64,000 nt of DNA from Streptomyces diastatochromogenes (GTDB taxonomy: Bacteria; Actinomycetota; Actinomycetes; Streptomycetales; Streptomycetaceae), in contig NZ_MCGQ01000008.1 of the NCBI RefSeq assembly GCF_002242805.1, positions 62,001 to 126,000 of the forward strand. The letters run 5' to 3'. Shown here piece by piece: positions 25,733-34,286 of the stretch (within the stretch, counting starts at the first letter, position 1; each line of letters starts with the position of its first letter). The position numbers were made by a program, and so were the translations under genes. The notes beneath the pieces are model-generated. The model worked only from the letters and a program-made list of their open reading frames with translations. It did not search any database and was not told the origin of the DNA.

Positions 25733-27297
25733 CGACGTTCACGGGCACGGGAGTGCTGCTGCGTTTCTCGCTGCGCCGCGACCGGGTGCTGATCCCGGTG
25801 TGGCTCGCGGTGAACGCGCTGATGGTCCTCTCCATGCCGAACACCCTGCGGACCCTCTACGGCACGGCCGCCGAACGCGCCGACCTGGTGAGCCAGTTGC
25901 AGACCAACGCCTCCTTCCGCGCATTGATCGGCCCGGTCTTCGACACCTCGCTCGGCGCGCTGACGGCGTGGCGCGTGGGGGTGTACGCCGCCGCGCTCGC
26001 GGCCGCGATGAGCCTGCTGATCGTCGTACGGCACACCCGGGACGAGGAGGAGAGCGGCCGCCAGGAGCTGGTGGCGTCCGGGATGGTGGGCCGCCGGGCC
26101 TCCCTCACGGCGGCTCTGCTGGCGGCGGCCGTGGCCAACGCCGTACTCGCGCTGCTCATCACGGCCGGTCTGGCCGGGCAAGGAGCCCCGGGCGCGCTGT
26201 CCTTCGGGCTCGGCCTCGCCGGGGTCGGCATGGTCTTCGCCACGATGGCGGCGATCGTCGCCCAGCTGACGGAGAGCGCCCGCCTGGCCCGGGGCCTGAC
26301 GGCGGCGGTCCTCGGCGCGGCCTTCGTCCTCCGCGCGGCGGGCGACTCGACGACGAACGACGGCTCGTCCGCCCTGACCTGGCTGTCCCCGCTGGGCTGG
26401 CTGGAGAACCAGCGCTCCTTCGCACACGAACGCTGGTGGGTACTGGCGCTCTTCGCGGCGGCGGTGGCCGTACAGGCCGTGGTCGCCTACGAGCTGGCGG
26501 GCCGCCGTGACCTCGGCATGAGCTTCCTGCCCACCCGCCCGGGACCGCCCACCGGGCGTCTCGCCACCGTGGGCGCGCTGGCCTGGCGGCTCCAAAGGGG
26601 CAGCGTGCTCGGCTGGTCGATCGGCTTCTTCCTCGCCGGAGTGGTGTACGGCGGGCTGACCGACGGCGCGGCCGACCTGGTCCGCGACAACGACAACGCA
26701 CGGCAGATCTTCGAGCGGATGGGCGGCCGGAACGGCCTCACGGACGCGTTCCTGGCCTCGATGGTGGACATGCTCGGCCTGATCGCGTCCCTGTACATCG
26801 TGGCCTCGGTACTACGCCTGCACGGCGAGGAGACCTCGGGCCGCGCCGAACCGGTGCTGGCCTGCGCGGTGAGCCGCCTCCGCTGGGCCGCGAGCCACCT
26901 GACGATCGCCTTCGGCGGCTCGGCCCTGATCATGCTCCTGGCGGGCCTGGGCTTCGCGGCCGGCTACGGGAGGCAGATCGGCCCGGTGCTGGGCGCGTGC
27001 CTCCTCCAGGTCACCGCGGTCTGGGTGATCGGCGGAGTGACCCTGCTCCTGTACGGGCTCGCACCCCGACTGGCACCGGCCGCCTGGGGCATCGCGGTGG
27101 CGGTCCTGCTGCTCGGCTGGATCGGCCCCGCCCTGAACGCCCCCCGGATCGTCCTGGACCTCTCCCCCTTCGGCCATCTGCCCAAGCTGCCGGGTGGGGC
27201 GATGGAGTGGGGGCCGGTGTGCGCCCTCCTGGCCCTTGCGGTGCTGCTGGTGACCGGCGGGCTGGCGGGGCTGCGCAGGCGCGACCTGACCACGTGA
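25729..27297 (+). CDS. ABC-2 type exporter permease
   Basis: The 522-residue membrane protein has about 12 TM helices in two repeats. The second half ([21 protein letters not shown], then [22 protein letters not shown]) mirrors the first ([20 protein letters not shown] and [17 protein letters not shown]). This two-repeat layout is typical of the actinobacterial exporter family annotated as polyketide-antibiotic exporters. The start overlaps the ATPase stop through ATGA. The true substrate is unknown. Confidence 0.9.
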   Translation: MTTFTGTGVLLRFSLRRDRVLIPVWLAVNALMVLSMPNTLRTLYGTAAERADLVSQLQTNASFRALIGPVFDTSLGALTAWRVGVYAAALAAAMSLLIVVRHTRDEEESGRQELVASGMVGRRASLTAALLAAAVANAVLALLITAGLAGQGAPGALSFGLGLAGVGMVFATMAAIVAQLTESARLARGLTAAVLGAAFVLRAAGDSTTNDGSSALTWLSPLGWLENQRSFAHERWWVLALFAAAVAVQAVVAYELAGRRDLGMSFLPTRPGPPTGRLATVGALAWRLQRGSVLGWSIGFFLAGVVYGGLTDGAADLVRDNDNARQIFERMGGRNGLTDAFLASMVDMLGLIASLYIVASVLRLHGEETSGRAEPVLACAVSRLRWAASHLTIAFGGSALIMLLAGLGFAAGYGRQIGPVLGACLLQVTAVWVIGGVTLLLYGLAPRLAPAAWGIAVAVLLLGWIGPALNAPRIVLDLSPFGHLPKLPGGAMEWGPVCALLALAVLLVTGGLAGLRRRDLTT

Positions 27298-27318
27298 GCC
27301 CCACCGCCGGGCCGGGCG

Positions 27319-28524
27319 TCAGGCGATCCGCACGTCCAGCCCCTCCAGGCCCCGGATCACAAAGTTCGGCTTCCGCTCCGGGTCTGTCGCGAGGGCCAGG
27401 GTCGGGGCCTTCTCCAGCAGTGCCGTCATCGAGGCCGCCAGCTCGATGCGGGCCAGAGGCGCGCCGATGCAGTAGTGGATGCCCGCGCTGAACGAGATGT
27501 GGGGGTTGTCCTTGCGGGTGAGGTCGAGCTGGTCGGGGGCCTGGAAGACCTCCGGGTCATGGTTGGCGGAGCCGAAGAGCATGGCGATCTCCGCGCCGCT
27601 GGGGATCGTCGTGCCGTCGATCTCGATCTCGTCCAGGACCCAGCGTTCGAAGAGCTGGAGCGGGGTGTCGTAGCGCATCAGCTCCTCGATGGCCGAGGGG
27701 ACGAGGGAGTGGTCGGCGCGGAGGGCCGCCAGCTGGTCCGGGTTGCGGAACAGGGACCACCAGCCGTTCACGGTGGCGTTGACGGTCGCCTCATGCCCGG
27801 CGTTCAGCAGCAGGACGGCCGTGGAGATCATCTCCTGCTCGGTCAGCCGGTCGCCCTCGTCGTGGGCGGCGATGAGCCCGGAGATCAGGTCGTCGCCCGG
27901 CTCCTTGCGGCGCTGGGCGATCAGTTCGCGCAGGTAGTCCGAGAACTCGACGGAGGCCCGCACCGCCTTCGCCGCCGTCTCCTGCGACGGGTTCAGCTCG
28001 TACATCCCGCAGATGTCCGCCGACCAGGGCCGCAGCGGGGCCCGGTCCGACTCCGGGATGCCCAGCATCTCGGCGATGACGGCGACCGGCAGCGGCTCGG
28101 CCACGTCCGTGAGCAGATCGCCTCCGCCCGCCGCGACCAGCCGGTCCACCAGCTCGCCGGCGAGCTTCGCCACGTACGGCTTGAGCTGCTCGACCGTACG
28201 CGGTGTGAACGCCTTCGACACCAGCCGGCGGATCCGGGTGTGGTCCGGCGGCTCCAGGTCGAGCATCCCGTGGTCGTTGAGCGTGTGGAACGGCTCGTGC
28301 GCCGCCGGGGGTGCGGTACGCCCGAAGTCCTCGTGCGTGAACCGGTGCTGGTACGTGCGGCCGAGGCGCCGGTCCCGCAGCAGCGCCGAGACGTCGGCGT
28401 GCCGCGGGACCAGCCACTGATTCGTGGGCTCGTAGTAGTGCACCCGGCCCTTGGCGCGCAGCTCGGCGTACGCGGGGTACGGGTCGGCCAGGAAGTACGG
28501 GTCCCAGGGATCGAAGGCTGCCAT
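27319..28524 (-). CDS. Cytochrome P450
   Basis: A 401-residue class I bacterial P450. The I-helix oxygen-activating motif reads LLLNAGHEATVN, with AGHEAT replacing the usual AGxxT. The ExxR is EELMR. The haem Cys is C352 in FSAGIHYCIGAPLARIEL, slightly unusual in having I-H-Y rather than G-x-H before the Cys. Length and order are normal. No ferredoxin or reductase gene adjoins, so redox partners must come from elsewhere. It could be catabolic or biosynthetic; there is no cluster context here. Confidence 0.93.
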   Translation of the reverse strand: MAAFDPWDPYFLADPYPAYAELRAKGRVHYYEPTNQWLVPRHADVSALLRDRRLGRTYQHRFTHEDFGRTAPPAAHEPFHTLNDHGMLDLEPPDHTRIRRLVSKAFTPRTVEQLKPYVAKLAGELVDRLVAAGGGDLLTDVAEPLPVAVIAEMLGIPESDRAPLRPWSADICGMYELNPSQETAAKAVRASVEFSDYLRELIAQRRKEPGDDLISGLIAAHDEGDRLTEQEMISTAVLLLNAGHEATVNATVNGWWSLFRNPDQLAALRADHSLVPSAIEELMRYDTPLQLFERWVLDEIEIDGTTIPSGAEIAMLFGSANHDPEVFQAPDQLDLTRKDNPHISFSAGIHYCIGAPLARIELAASMTALLEKAPTLALATDPERKPNFVIRGLEGLDVRIA

Positions 28525-28621
28525 GCACGGACGTTAGACCGACGATCCCCCTCCTGACCAGGGGTGTCTCAGCGGCTCACGGGGTGGCGGCGTTGACCTC
28601 GCCGTTCTTGACGTCGCCCGC

Positions 28622-29287
28622 CTACCCAGGTGTCACCAGCCGCGCCTCGTACGCGAACACAGCCGCCTGGGTACGGTCCCTGAGCCCCAGCTTCACCAGG
28701 ATCCGGCTCACATGGGTCTTGATCGTCGACTCCGCCACCACCAGCCGCTCGGCGATCTCCGCGTTCGACAGGCCCTGCGCGATCAGGACCAGCACCTCCG
28801 TCTCCCGCTCCGTCAGCTCCCCGTACGCCGCCTGCGCCGAGGGCATCATGCGCGGCGCCTCCGACAGCCGGGAGAACTCCGTGATCAGCCGCTTGGTGAC
28901 CGAGGGGGCGAGCAGCGCTTCACCGGAGGCCACCACCCTTACGCCGTCGGCCAGTTGGCGGGCCGAGGCGTCCTTCAGGAGGAAGCCGGAGGCTCCCGCG
29001 CGCAGCGCCTGGTACACGTACTCGTCCAGGTCGAACGTGGTCAGCACCAGCACCTTCGCCGTGTCGTCCGCCGCGACGATCTCCCTCGTCGCCTCGATGC
29101 CGTTCAGCTCCGGCATACGGATGTCCATCAGCACCACGTCCGGCGCCAGCTCCCGCACCCGCTCGACCGCCTGGCGGCCGTTGACGGCCTCGCCGACGAC
29201 CTCGATGTCCGGCATCGCGTTCAGCAGGACCGAGAAGCCCTCGCGCACCATCATCTGGTCGTCCGCGATCAGTACGCGGATCGTCAT
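28622..29287 (-). CDS. NarL/DesR-type response regulator (first TCS)
   Basis: The 221-residue regulator has a receiver domain with phospho-acceptor D55 in VVLMDIRMPELNG and the acidic pair D9-D10. Switch residues are Thr in VLTTFDLDE and K105 in GFLLKDAS. The C-terminal LuxR HTH (about 155-215) shows ELTERETEVLVLIAQGLSNAEIAERL and STIKTHVSRIL. It overlaps its partner kinase gene by four bases. It is a close paralogue of the regulator at 30795. Confidence 0.94.
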   Translation of the reverse strand: MTIRVLIADDQMMVREGFSVLLNAMPDIEVVGEAVNGRQAVERVRELAPDVVLMDIRMPELNGIEATREIVAADDTAKVLVLTTFDLDEYVYQALRAGASGFLLKDASARQLADGVRVVASGEALLAPSVTKRLITEFSRLSEAPRMMPSAQAAYGELTERETEVLVLIAQGLSNAEIAERLVVAESTIKTHVSRILVKLGLRDRTQAAVFAYEARLVTPG

Positions 29288-30639
29288 GCCTCACCCTCGA
29301 TCGCGGTGTCGGCCGCCGGCACCGGCAGGAACACCGTCACCTCGTACCCTCCGTCGGCCGTCGGGCCCGTCGTCATCTCCCCGTTCAGCATCGAGACCCG
29401 CTCCCGCATCCCCGTGATGCCGTGCCCGGCGCCCGGCGAGGGCTTCAGCAGGGCCGAGGCGGGCGGCGGGCCGTTGACTATGCGCAGGCCCAGGCCACCG
29501 AGCACATACCCGATCTCGACCCGCGCGCCCGCCTCCGGGGCGTGCCGCAGCGTGTTGCTCAGCGCCTCCTGCACAATCCGGTACGCCGACAGCTCCACGC
29601 CCTGCGGCAGTTCGCGCACCGCACCGGTCACCGCCTTCTCCACCTCGAGCCCGGCCTCCCGCACATTGGCCAGCAGCCCGTCCAGGTCGGCGAGGGTGGG
29701 CTGCGGGGCGTCCGGCGCCTCGTAGTCCTCCGCGCGGACCACTCCCAGGACCCGGCGCAGCTCGGTCAGGGCCGCCACCGCGTTCTCCCGGATGGTGGCG
29801 AACGCCTTCTCCAGCTCCGGCGGGGGGTTCTCCACCCGGTAGGGCGCGGCCTCCGCCTGGATGGCGACCACCGACATGTGGTGGGCGACCACGTCGTGCA
29901 GCTCTCGGGCGATGGTTGTGCGCTCCTCCAGCAGCGTGCGCCGCGAACGCTCCACCGCGGTCACCGTCTGCTGGGCGGTCACCTCCTGCTGGGCCTCCCT
30001 GCGTATCTGCCGGACGGTGACGACCAGCAGGATCAGCGCGGAGAGGACCAGCATCGGGCCGATGTTGGTGTCGTAGTGGCGCCAGCCGAAACTGCTCTGG
30101 AGCACGAAGCCGTAGGCCGCGGTCAGCACCCACATCCAGGCCGCCGTGCGCGGGCGGGTGCGCAGCGCGACCACCGTGAGCACCACCAGGTGGGACAGGA
30201 AGCTGCCTGGCGTCCACGGCCAGTCGCCCCAGTTGCCGCCGGCTATGACGGCGGTGACCGTGGTCGCGGCGAGGGAGGACCAGAACGCTCCCACCGGACG
30301 CGCCAGGGTCAGCAGGACCGGCCCCAGGGCCAGCAGCCCGCACACCAGCGGCAGCAGCCCGGAGTCGTCCGTGCTCCCCACGGCGAGGAACGCCGCCATC
30401 GCGCCGAGGACCGCCACGACCGTGTGCGGTGCCCAGTCCGCGTACTCCTTCATCCGGCCGCCGCGGCGGGCGAGCCGGCCGTCGGCGTCCCTGCGGGGCA
30501 GCGGGCGGTAGGCGAAGGCGTCGTGGAACAGGTCCTGCCGCAGCCCGCGCAGGGCATCCGCGGCGAGCCGGAACTCGGGGCTGCGCGGCCTCGCGGCTCC
30601 GCCCTGCGGTGTCGGCTGCGTGTGCGTCGTGTCGGTCAC
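29284..30639 (-). CDS. Sensor histidine kinase, HisKA_3/DesK type (first TCS)
   Basis: The 451-residue kinase has about six TM helices between residues 70 and 210. A coiled coil leads into the HisKA_3 helix with phospho-His H248 in ERTTIARELHDVVAHHMSVV. The HATPase domain follows, with ELSAYRIVQEALSNTLRHAPEAG and GHGITGMRERV. There is no extracellular sensor domain, so it probably senses the membrane. The start is GTG at 30639. A motif shared with the second system lies about 70 bp upstream. Confidence 0.93.
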   Translation of the reverse strand: MTDTTHTQPTPQGGAARPRSPEFRLAADALRGLRQDLFHDAFAYRPLPRRDADGRLARRGGRMKEYADWAPHTVVAVLGAMAAFLAVGSTDDSGLLPLVCGLLALGPVLLTLARPVGAFWSSLAATTVTAVIAGGNWGDWPWTPGSFLSHLVVLTVVALRTRPRTAAWMWVLTAAYGFVLQSSFGWRHYDTNIGPMLVLSALILLVVTVRQIRREAQQEVTAQQTVTAVERSRRTLLEERTTIARELHDVVAHHMSVVAIQAEAAPYRVENPPPELEKAFATIRENAVAALTELRRVLGVVRAEDYEAPDAPQPTLADLDGLLANVREAGLEVEKAVTGAVRELPQGVELSAYRIVQEALSNTLRHAPEAGARVEIGYVLGGLGLRIVNGPPPASALLKPSPGAGHGITGMRERVSMLNGEMTTGPTADGGYEVTVFLPVPAADTAIEGEA

Positions 30640-30705
30640 GTGGAAAACGGTAGGGCCCGGGCGGGGTAGCGGTCGTCCCCTCGGAGGGGGGTCCTTGGGG
30701 ATCCT

Positions 30706-30724
30706 TCTCAGGTACTACAAGTAG
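30706..30724 (-). promoter_or_regulatory. Shared two-component upstream motif, copy 1
   Basis: The plus-strand sequence TCTCAGGTACTAC is followed by two bases and GTAG. It lies about 67 bp upstream of the first histidine kinase start. An identical 13-mer occurs at 35493 upstream of the second system. The CTAC-N2-GTAG symmetry suggests a dimeric regulator site, probably autoregulatory. Confidence 0.5.
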
Positions 30725-30794
30725 GGGGCGGGACAGTACCTAGGGGTGGGGCAGTCCTCAGGGTGCCGGACCCAGGGAGCCGGGCGGGACGGGG

Positions 30795-31475
30795 TCAGTG
30801 CCCGCCGGGGCGGACCAGACCGGACTCGTAGGCGAAGATCGCCGCCTGGGTGCGGTCGCGCAGGCCCAGCTTCACCAGGATGCGGCCCACGTGGGTCTTC
30901 ACGGTCTGCTCGGCGACGACCAGGTGCTCGGCGATCTCGGCGTTCGTCAGGCCCTGCGCGATCAGTGCGAGCACCTCCGTCTCGCGCTCCGTCAGCTCGC
31001 CCACGCGCTGTTTGAGCGGGGCCCGGGGAGGGCCGTCCATACGCGAGAACTCGGCGATCAGACGGCGGGTGATGCCCGGGGCGAGCAACGCGTCCCCGGC
31101 CGCCACCACTCTCACCGCATCGGCGAGCTGGTCGGCGGAGGCGTCCTTGAGCAGGAACCCGGAGGCTCCGGCGCGCAGCGCGTCGTACACGTGCTCGTCC
31201 AGGTCGAAGGTGGTGAGCACCAGGACCTTGGTGCCGGGGTGGTCGGCGGTGATGCGGCGGGTCGCCTCGATGCCGCCGAGTTCGGGCATCCGGATGTCCA
31301 TCAGGACCACGTCCGGGGTCAGTTCGGCGGTCTTGGCGATCGCGTCGCGGCCGTGCACCGCCTGTCCGATCACATCGATGTCGGGCTTGGTGTTGAGCAG
31401 CACGGTGAAGCCCTGCCGGACCATCTCCTGGTCGTCGGCGATGAGTACGCGGATGGTGCCGGCGCCGCTCGTCAT
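30795..31475 (-). CDS. NarL/DesR-type response regulator (second TCS)
   Basis: The 226-residue regulator has phospho-acceptor D60 in VVLMDIRMPELGG and a LuxR HTH at about 160-220 (ELTERETEVLALIAQGLTNAEIAEHL, TVKTHVGRIL). It is a clear paralogue of the regulator at 28622. The chosen start, MTSGAGTIRVLIADDQ, overlaps the kinase gene by four bases; a longer frame to 31757 has no support. It is the last gene of an overlapping four-gene chain. Confidence 0.94.
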   Translation of the reverse strand: MTSGAGTIRVLIADDQEMVRQGFTVLLNTKPDIDVIGQAVHGRDAIAKTAELTPDVVLMDIRMPELGGIEATRRITADHPGTKVLVLTTFDLDEHVYDALRAGASGFLLKDASADQLADAVRVVAAGDALLAPGITRRLIAEFSRMDGPPRAPLKQRVGELTERETEVLALIAQGLTNAEIAEHLVVAEQTVKTHVGRILVKLGLRDRTQAAIFAYESGLVRPGGH

Positions 31476-33079
31476 GGGGTCGGTTCTCCTGTCGGGGGCT
31501 GGGGGTGGTGCGGGTCGTCGTCGGGCAGGGGCGGGAAGTAGATGTCGGGGCGGGGAAAGTCCGGGCGCAGGGGCCGGGGCTGACGTGGGGTGCCCGTCTT
31601 GGGGAGGAACGCCGTCACCGTGAAGCCGCCGTGCAGGTTCGGGATCGCGCTGAGGTGCCCGCCGAGCATCGCCGCGCGCTCCCGCATGCCCAGCAGGCCG
31701 TGGCCGGAGCCCGGGGAGGGCTGGACCGGGCGGCGGGGACGGGAATTGGTCACGCACAGCAATATGCCGTCGGACTGATGGCTGACCTCCACCCGGACGC
31801 TTGAACCCGGGGCGTGCCGCAGGGCGTTGCTCAGCGCCTCCTGGACGATCCGGTACGCCGACAGCTCCACACCCGGCGGGTAGGTGCGGGTCTCGCCGCA
31901 GAGGCGGGTGACGACGTCCAGGCCGGCCGCCCTGGTGTTCTCGATCAGGGCGGCCAGGCGGGCGAGGTTCGGCTGCGGGCCCTCGGTCGCGTCGGGGTTA
32001 CCGGGGTTGTCGGGGGACTCCGAGCGCAGGACGCCGAGGACGCGGCGTAGTTCGGTGAGGGCCTCCAGGGCGTTGTTGCGGATCCCGGCGAGGTTCTCCT
32101 TCAGCTCCTCCGGGGGGTTCTCCACCAGGTGGGGGGCGACCTGGGCCTGGATGGAGATCACCGACATGTGGTGGGCGACCACGTCGTGCAGCTCGCGGGC
32201 GATACGGCTGCGCTCCTCCAGCAGGGTGCGGCGGGCGCGTTCCTCCGCGGTGATCGTCGTCTGCTCGATCAGCTGGGTGCGGGCCTCGCTGCGGCTGCGC
32301 AGGGCGGTGCCGACGAGGACGGTGACGGCGAAGAGGGCTACCGCTATGACGCCGGTCGAGGAGTAGCGCTGGGCACCGATCACGCCTTGCAGGACGTAGG
32401 TCGTCAGGGTCGTCACGGCCAGGGCGGCGAGGGTGAGGCGTATACGGACGCGCAGGGCCAGGAGGAGGAGCACGGCCATGTGGGCGAGCAGCGTGGGCGT
32501 GGTCCAGGGCCAGTCGGGGCCGGGGGTCGAGACCGTCCCCAGGTGGGGGCGGGCCAGGAGGGCGGTGAGGGCGGCGGCGGTCAGGGACAGGGTCCAGGCG
32601 GGGGTGGGGCGCCAGAGGGCGAGGACGATGGCGGTGGCCTGGAGGGCGCCGGTGAGGAGGGCTACGGCTGTGGTGAGGCCGTAGGAGGTGTGGAGTTCGT
32701 CGCTTCCGGCCAGGGCGATGCCGAGGGCTGTGTAGGCGGTGAGGAGGTAGGTGAGGAGGCGGAGCCAGCGGTATTTCGAGAACGGGGGTGAGTGGGGGGA
32801 GGGGGTTTCTCCCAGCCAGGTGCGGAGGGGGGATTTGCGGGGTGTGTCGGGTGCGGGTGTGTGGGTGGGCACCTGGCCTTCGGCCGGGTCTGGGTTCCCA
32901 CCCGCACCACCCGTACCGCTTTCGTGGTCGGGTGCGGGTGGCCCTTGTGGGGCGGATTCGCCGTCGGCGGGTGCGGCACGTGGGTGGGGTGTGCGGCTTT
33001 CGTCGTTGGGTGTCTTTGGGCCCTGTGGGGCGTGCGCGTCGTCGGCGGCCGCGGGTGTCACTTGGGCAACTTTAGGCAT
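31472..33079 (-). CDS. Sensor histidine kinase with repeat-derived N-terminus (second TCS)
   Basis: The 535-residue kinase has a disordered N-terminus (1-100), about six TM helices (106-260) and the phospho-His H298 in ERSRIARELHDVVAHHMSVI. The HATPase domain (ELSAYRIVQEALSNALRHAPGSS, then GHGLLGMRERA) resembles the first kinase closely. Residues about 13-73 are encoded by dispersed-repeat copy B and its partial duplicate: APQGPKTPNDES and APQGPPAPDHES are two versions of one unit. The start ATG overlaps the upstream acyltransferase stop by eight bases. The C-terminal tail is Pro-rich. Confidence 0.92.
   Translation of the reverse strand: MPKVAQVTPAAADDAHAPQGPKTPNDESRTPHPRAAPADGESAPQGPPAPDHESGTGGAGGNPDPAEGQVPTHTPAPDTPRKSPLRTWLGETPSPHSPPFSKYRWLRLLTYLLTAYTALGIALAGSDELHTSYGLTTAVALLTGALQATAIVLALWRPTPAWTLSLTAAALTALLARPHLGTVSTPGPDWPWTTPTLLAHMAVLLLLALRVRIRLTLAALAVTTLTTYVLQGVIGAQRYSSTGVIAVALFAVTVLVGTALRSRSEARTQLIEQTTITAEERARRTLLEERSRIARELHDVVAHHMSVISIQAQVAPHLVENPPEELKENLAGIRNNALEALTELRRVLGVLRSESPDNPGNPDATEGPQPNLARLAALIENTRAAGLDVVTRLCGETRTYPPGVELSAYRIVQEALSNALRHAPGSSVRVEVSHQSDGILLCVTNSRPRRPVQPSPGSGHGLLGMRERAAMLGGHLSAIPNLHGGFTVTAFLPKTGTPRQPRPLRPDFPRPDIYFPPLPDDDPHHPQPPTGEPTP
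32861..32976 (+). repeat. Dispersed hairpin repeat, copy B (inside kinase N-terminus)
   Basis: 116 bp matching copy C with about nine differences by eye, so roughly 92% identical. Internal symmetry includes GGCC-TTC-GGCC and a longer stem between CCACCCGCACCACCCG and CGGGTGCGGGTGG. It lies antisense to the histidine kinase gene that it forms part of, and keeps that frame open. Confidence 0.82.
32996..33054 (+). repeat. Partial duplicate of the repeat's right half, next to copy B
   Basis: This stretch repeats the right half of copy B with divergence: GCTTTCGTCGTTGGGTG, GGGCCCTGTGGGGCG and CGTCGGCGG are recognisable. It lies 20 bp after copy B in the same orientation. In the kinase it encodes the more N-terminal APQGPKTPNDES unit. 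Confidence 0.6.
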
Positions 33080-34286
33080 TGTGTGGGGTCTTCGCTTGGG
33101 GGGAATGGTGGTGGACCAGGCGGGACGGGCGGTTGCGGGGGCGGCGGGGGCCCTGTTCGTGGTGGCGGAAGGCCAGCCAGAAGAGGGTCAGGGTCAGGGC
33201 GAAGAGGGGGAGGTAGGCGAGGCGGGCCGCTACCCAGCTCAGGGAGTCGGGGCGGGTGTGCAGGCCGGGGAGGCGGCCGGCCAGGAGGGCGGTTGCCGTC
33301 GTGGCCATCAGGGCCGTCTGGTGCCAGAGGAAGATCGTCATTGCCGAGAGGTTGGTCAGGGTTGTCGCCGACCAGACGAGGGGGCGGGTCATCGCTCGGT
33401 GCAGGCGGTCTCTGAGGAGCAGCGCCAGGCCGCACTGGGCCAGGCCGAACGTCACGGCCGCCAGGGTCGGGGGGTTGAGGTTGGAGATGGTCGTGCCCGG
33501 GACTCCGACCATGGAGGCCGGGTAGCCCGCCCAGATGATCAGGGCCGCCGTTGCCGTCGTACCGGATATGAGCAGGACCCAGGCCGCTCGGCGGGTGTCC
33601 AGTTCGCCTCGGGTCCAGGCCGCGCCCAGGGTGTACGGGACCAGCCAGCCCGCCGCCAGGTTCACCCAGCCGAGCCAGGACGGGCCCATGTGCAGGCCGA
33701 AGCGCAGGACGTCCACGTGCAGGACGACGGCCAGCGGCCAGAGGGGGTTGAGGCGCGTGAGGAGGGGGGTCGCGGCGGTCAGGGCCGCGAAGACCAGGAG
33801 GAACCACAAGGGGGACAGGGCGAGTTTGAGGAGGGTGTGGATGGTGGCGAGAGGGGCGCCGGTGAGGAGGAGACTCACTGCGGCCACCGTCCAGAGGGCC
33901 AGTAGGGCTGCAACCGGGCGCAGGAGGCGGGTGAGCCGGGCGCGGAGCCAGTGGGGGTACGTCGTGCCGCGGGCCTGTGCCGAGGCCAGGCTGCGGGTCG
34001 CCACGTGACCGCCCACCAGGAAGAACACCGCCAGGGTCTGGAAGATCCAGGAGATCGGGGCCAGCCACGGCATGCGCTGCAGCGGGCTCGCCGTGTGCAG
34101 GCCGCCGTCCTGCGCGACCAGTGCCGTGACCAGCCAGTGGCCGAGGACCACACCGAGGATCGCGAAGGCGCGCAGGGCGTCGACCGCGCGGTCCCGGGAG
34201 GCGGGGGTGGCGGCGTCCACGCGGTGGGCGCCCTGACGGATCGCGTGCAGCGCGCGGCGCGGAGCGCGCGGGGTCGGCTCAGCCAT
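33072..34286 (-). CDS. Acyltransferase-3 family membrane protein
   Basis: This 404-residue integral membrane acyltransferase (OafA/YrhL type) begins its catalytic region with SRDRAVDALRAFAILGVVLGHWLV, the family's first-TM motif with the conserved His. About ten TM helices follow. Such enzymes O-acylate sugars, wall polymers or antibiotics. It overlaps the histidine kinase gene by eight bases and the hydrolase gene by eight bases, so all are presumably one transcript. The kinase may respond to the modified envelope component; this is inference. Confidence 0.87.
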   Translation of the reverse strand: MAEPTPRAPRRALHAIRQGAHRVDAATPASRDRAVDALRAFAILGVVLGHWLVTALVAQDGGLHTASPLQRMPWLAPISWIFQTLAVFFLVGGHVATRSLASAQARGTTYPHWLRARLTRLLRPVAALLALWTVAAVSLLLTGAPLATIHTLLKLALSPLWFLLVFAALTAATPLLTRLNPLWPLAVVLHVDVLRFGLHMGPSWLGWVNLAAGWLVPYTLGAAWTRGELDTRRAAWVLLISGTTATAALIIWAGYPASMVGVPGTTISNLNPPTLAAVTFGLAQCGLALLLRDRLHRAMTRPLVWSATTLTNLSAMTIFLWHQTALMATTATALLAGRLPGLHTRPDSLSWVAARLAYLPLFALTLTLFWLAFRHHEQGPRRPRNRPSRLVHHHSPQAKTPHNA

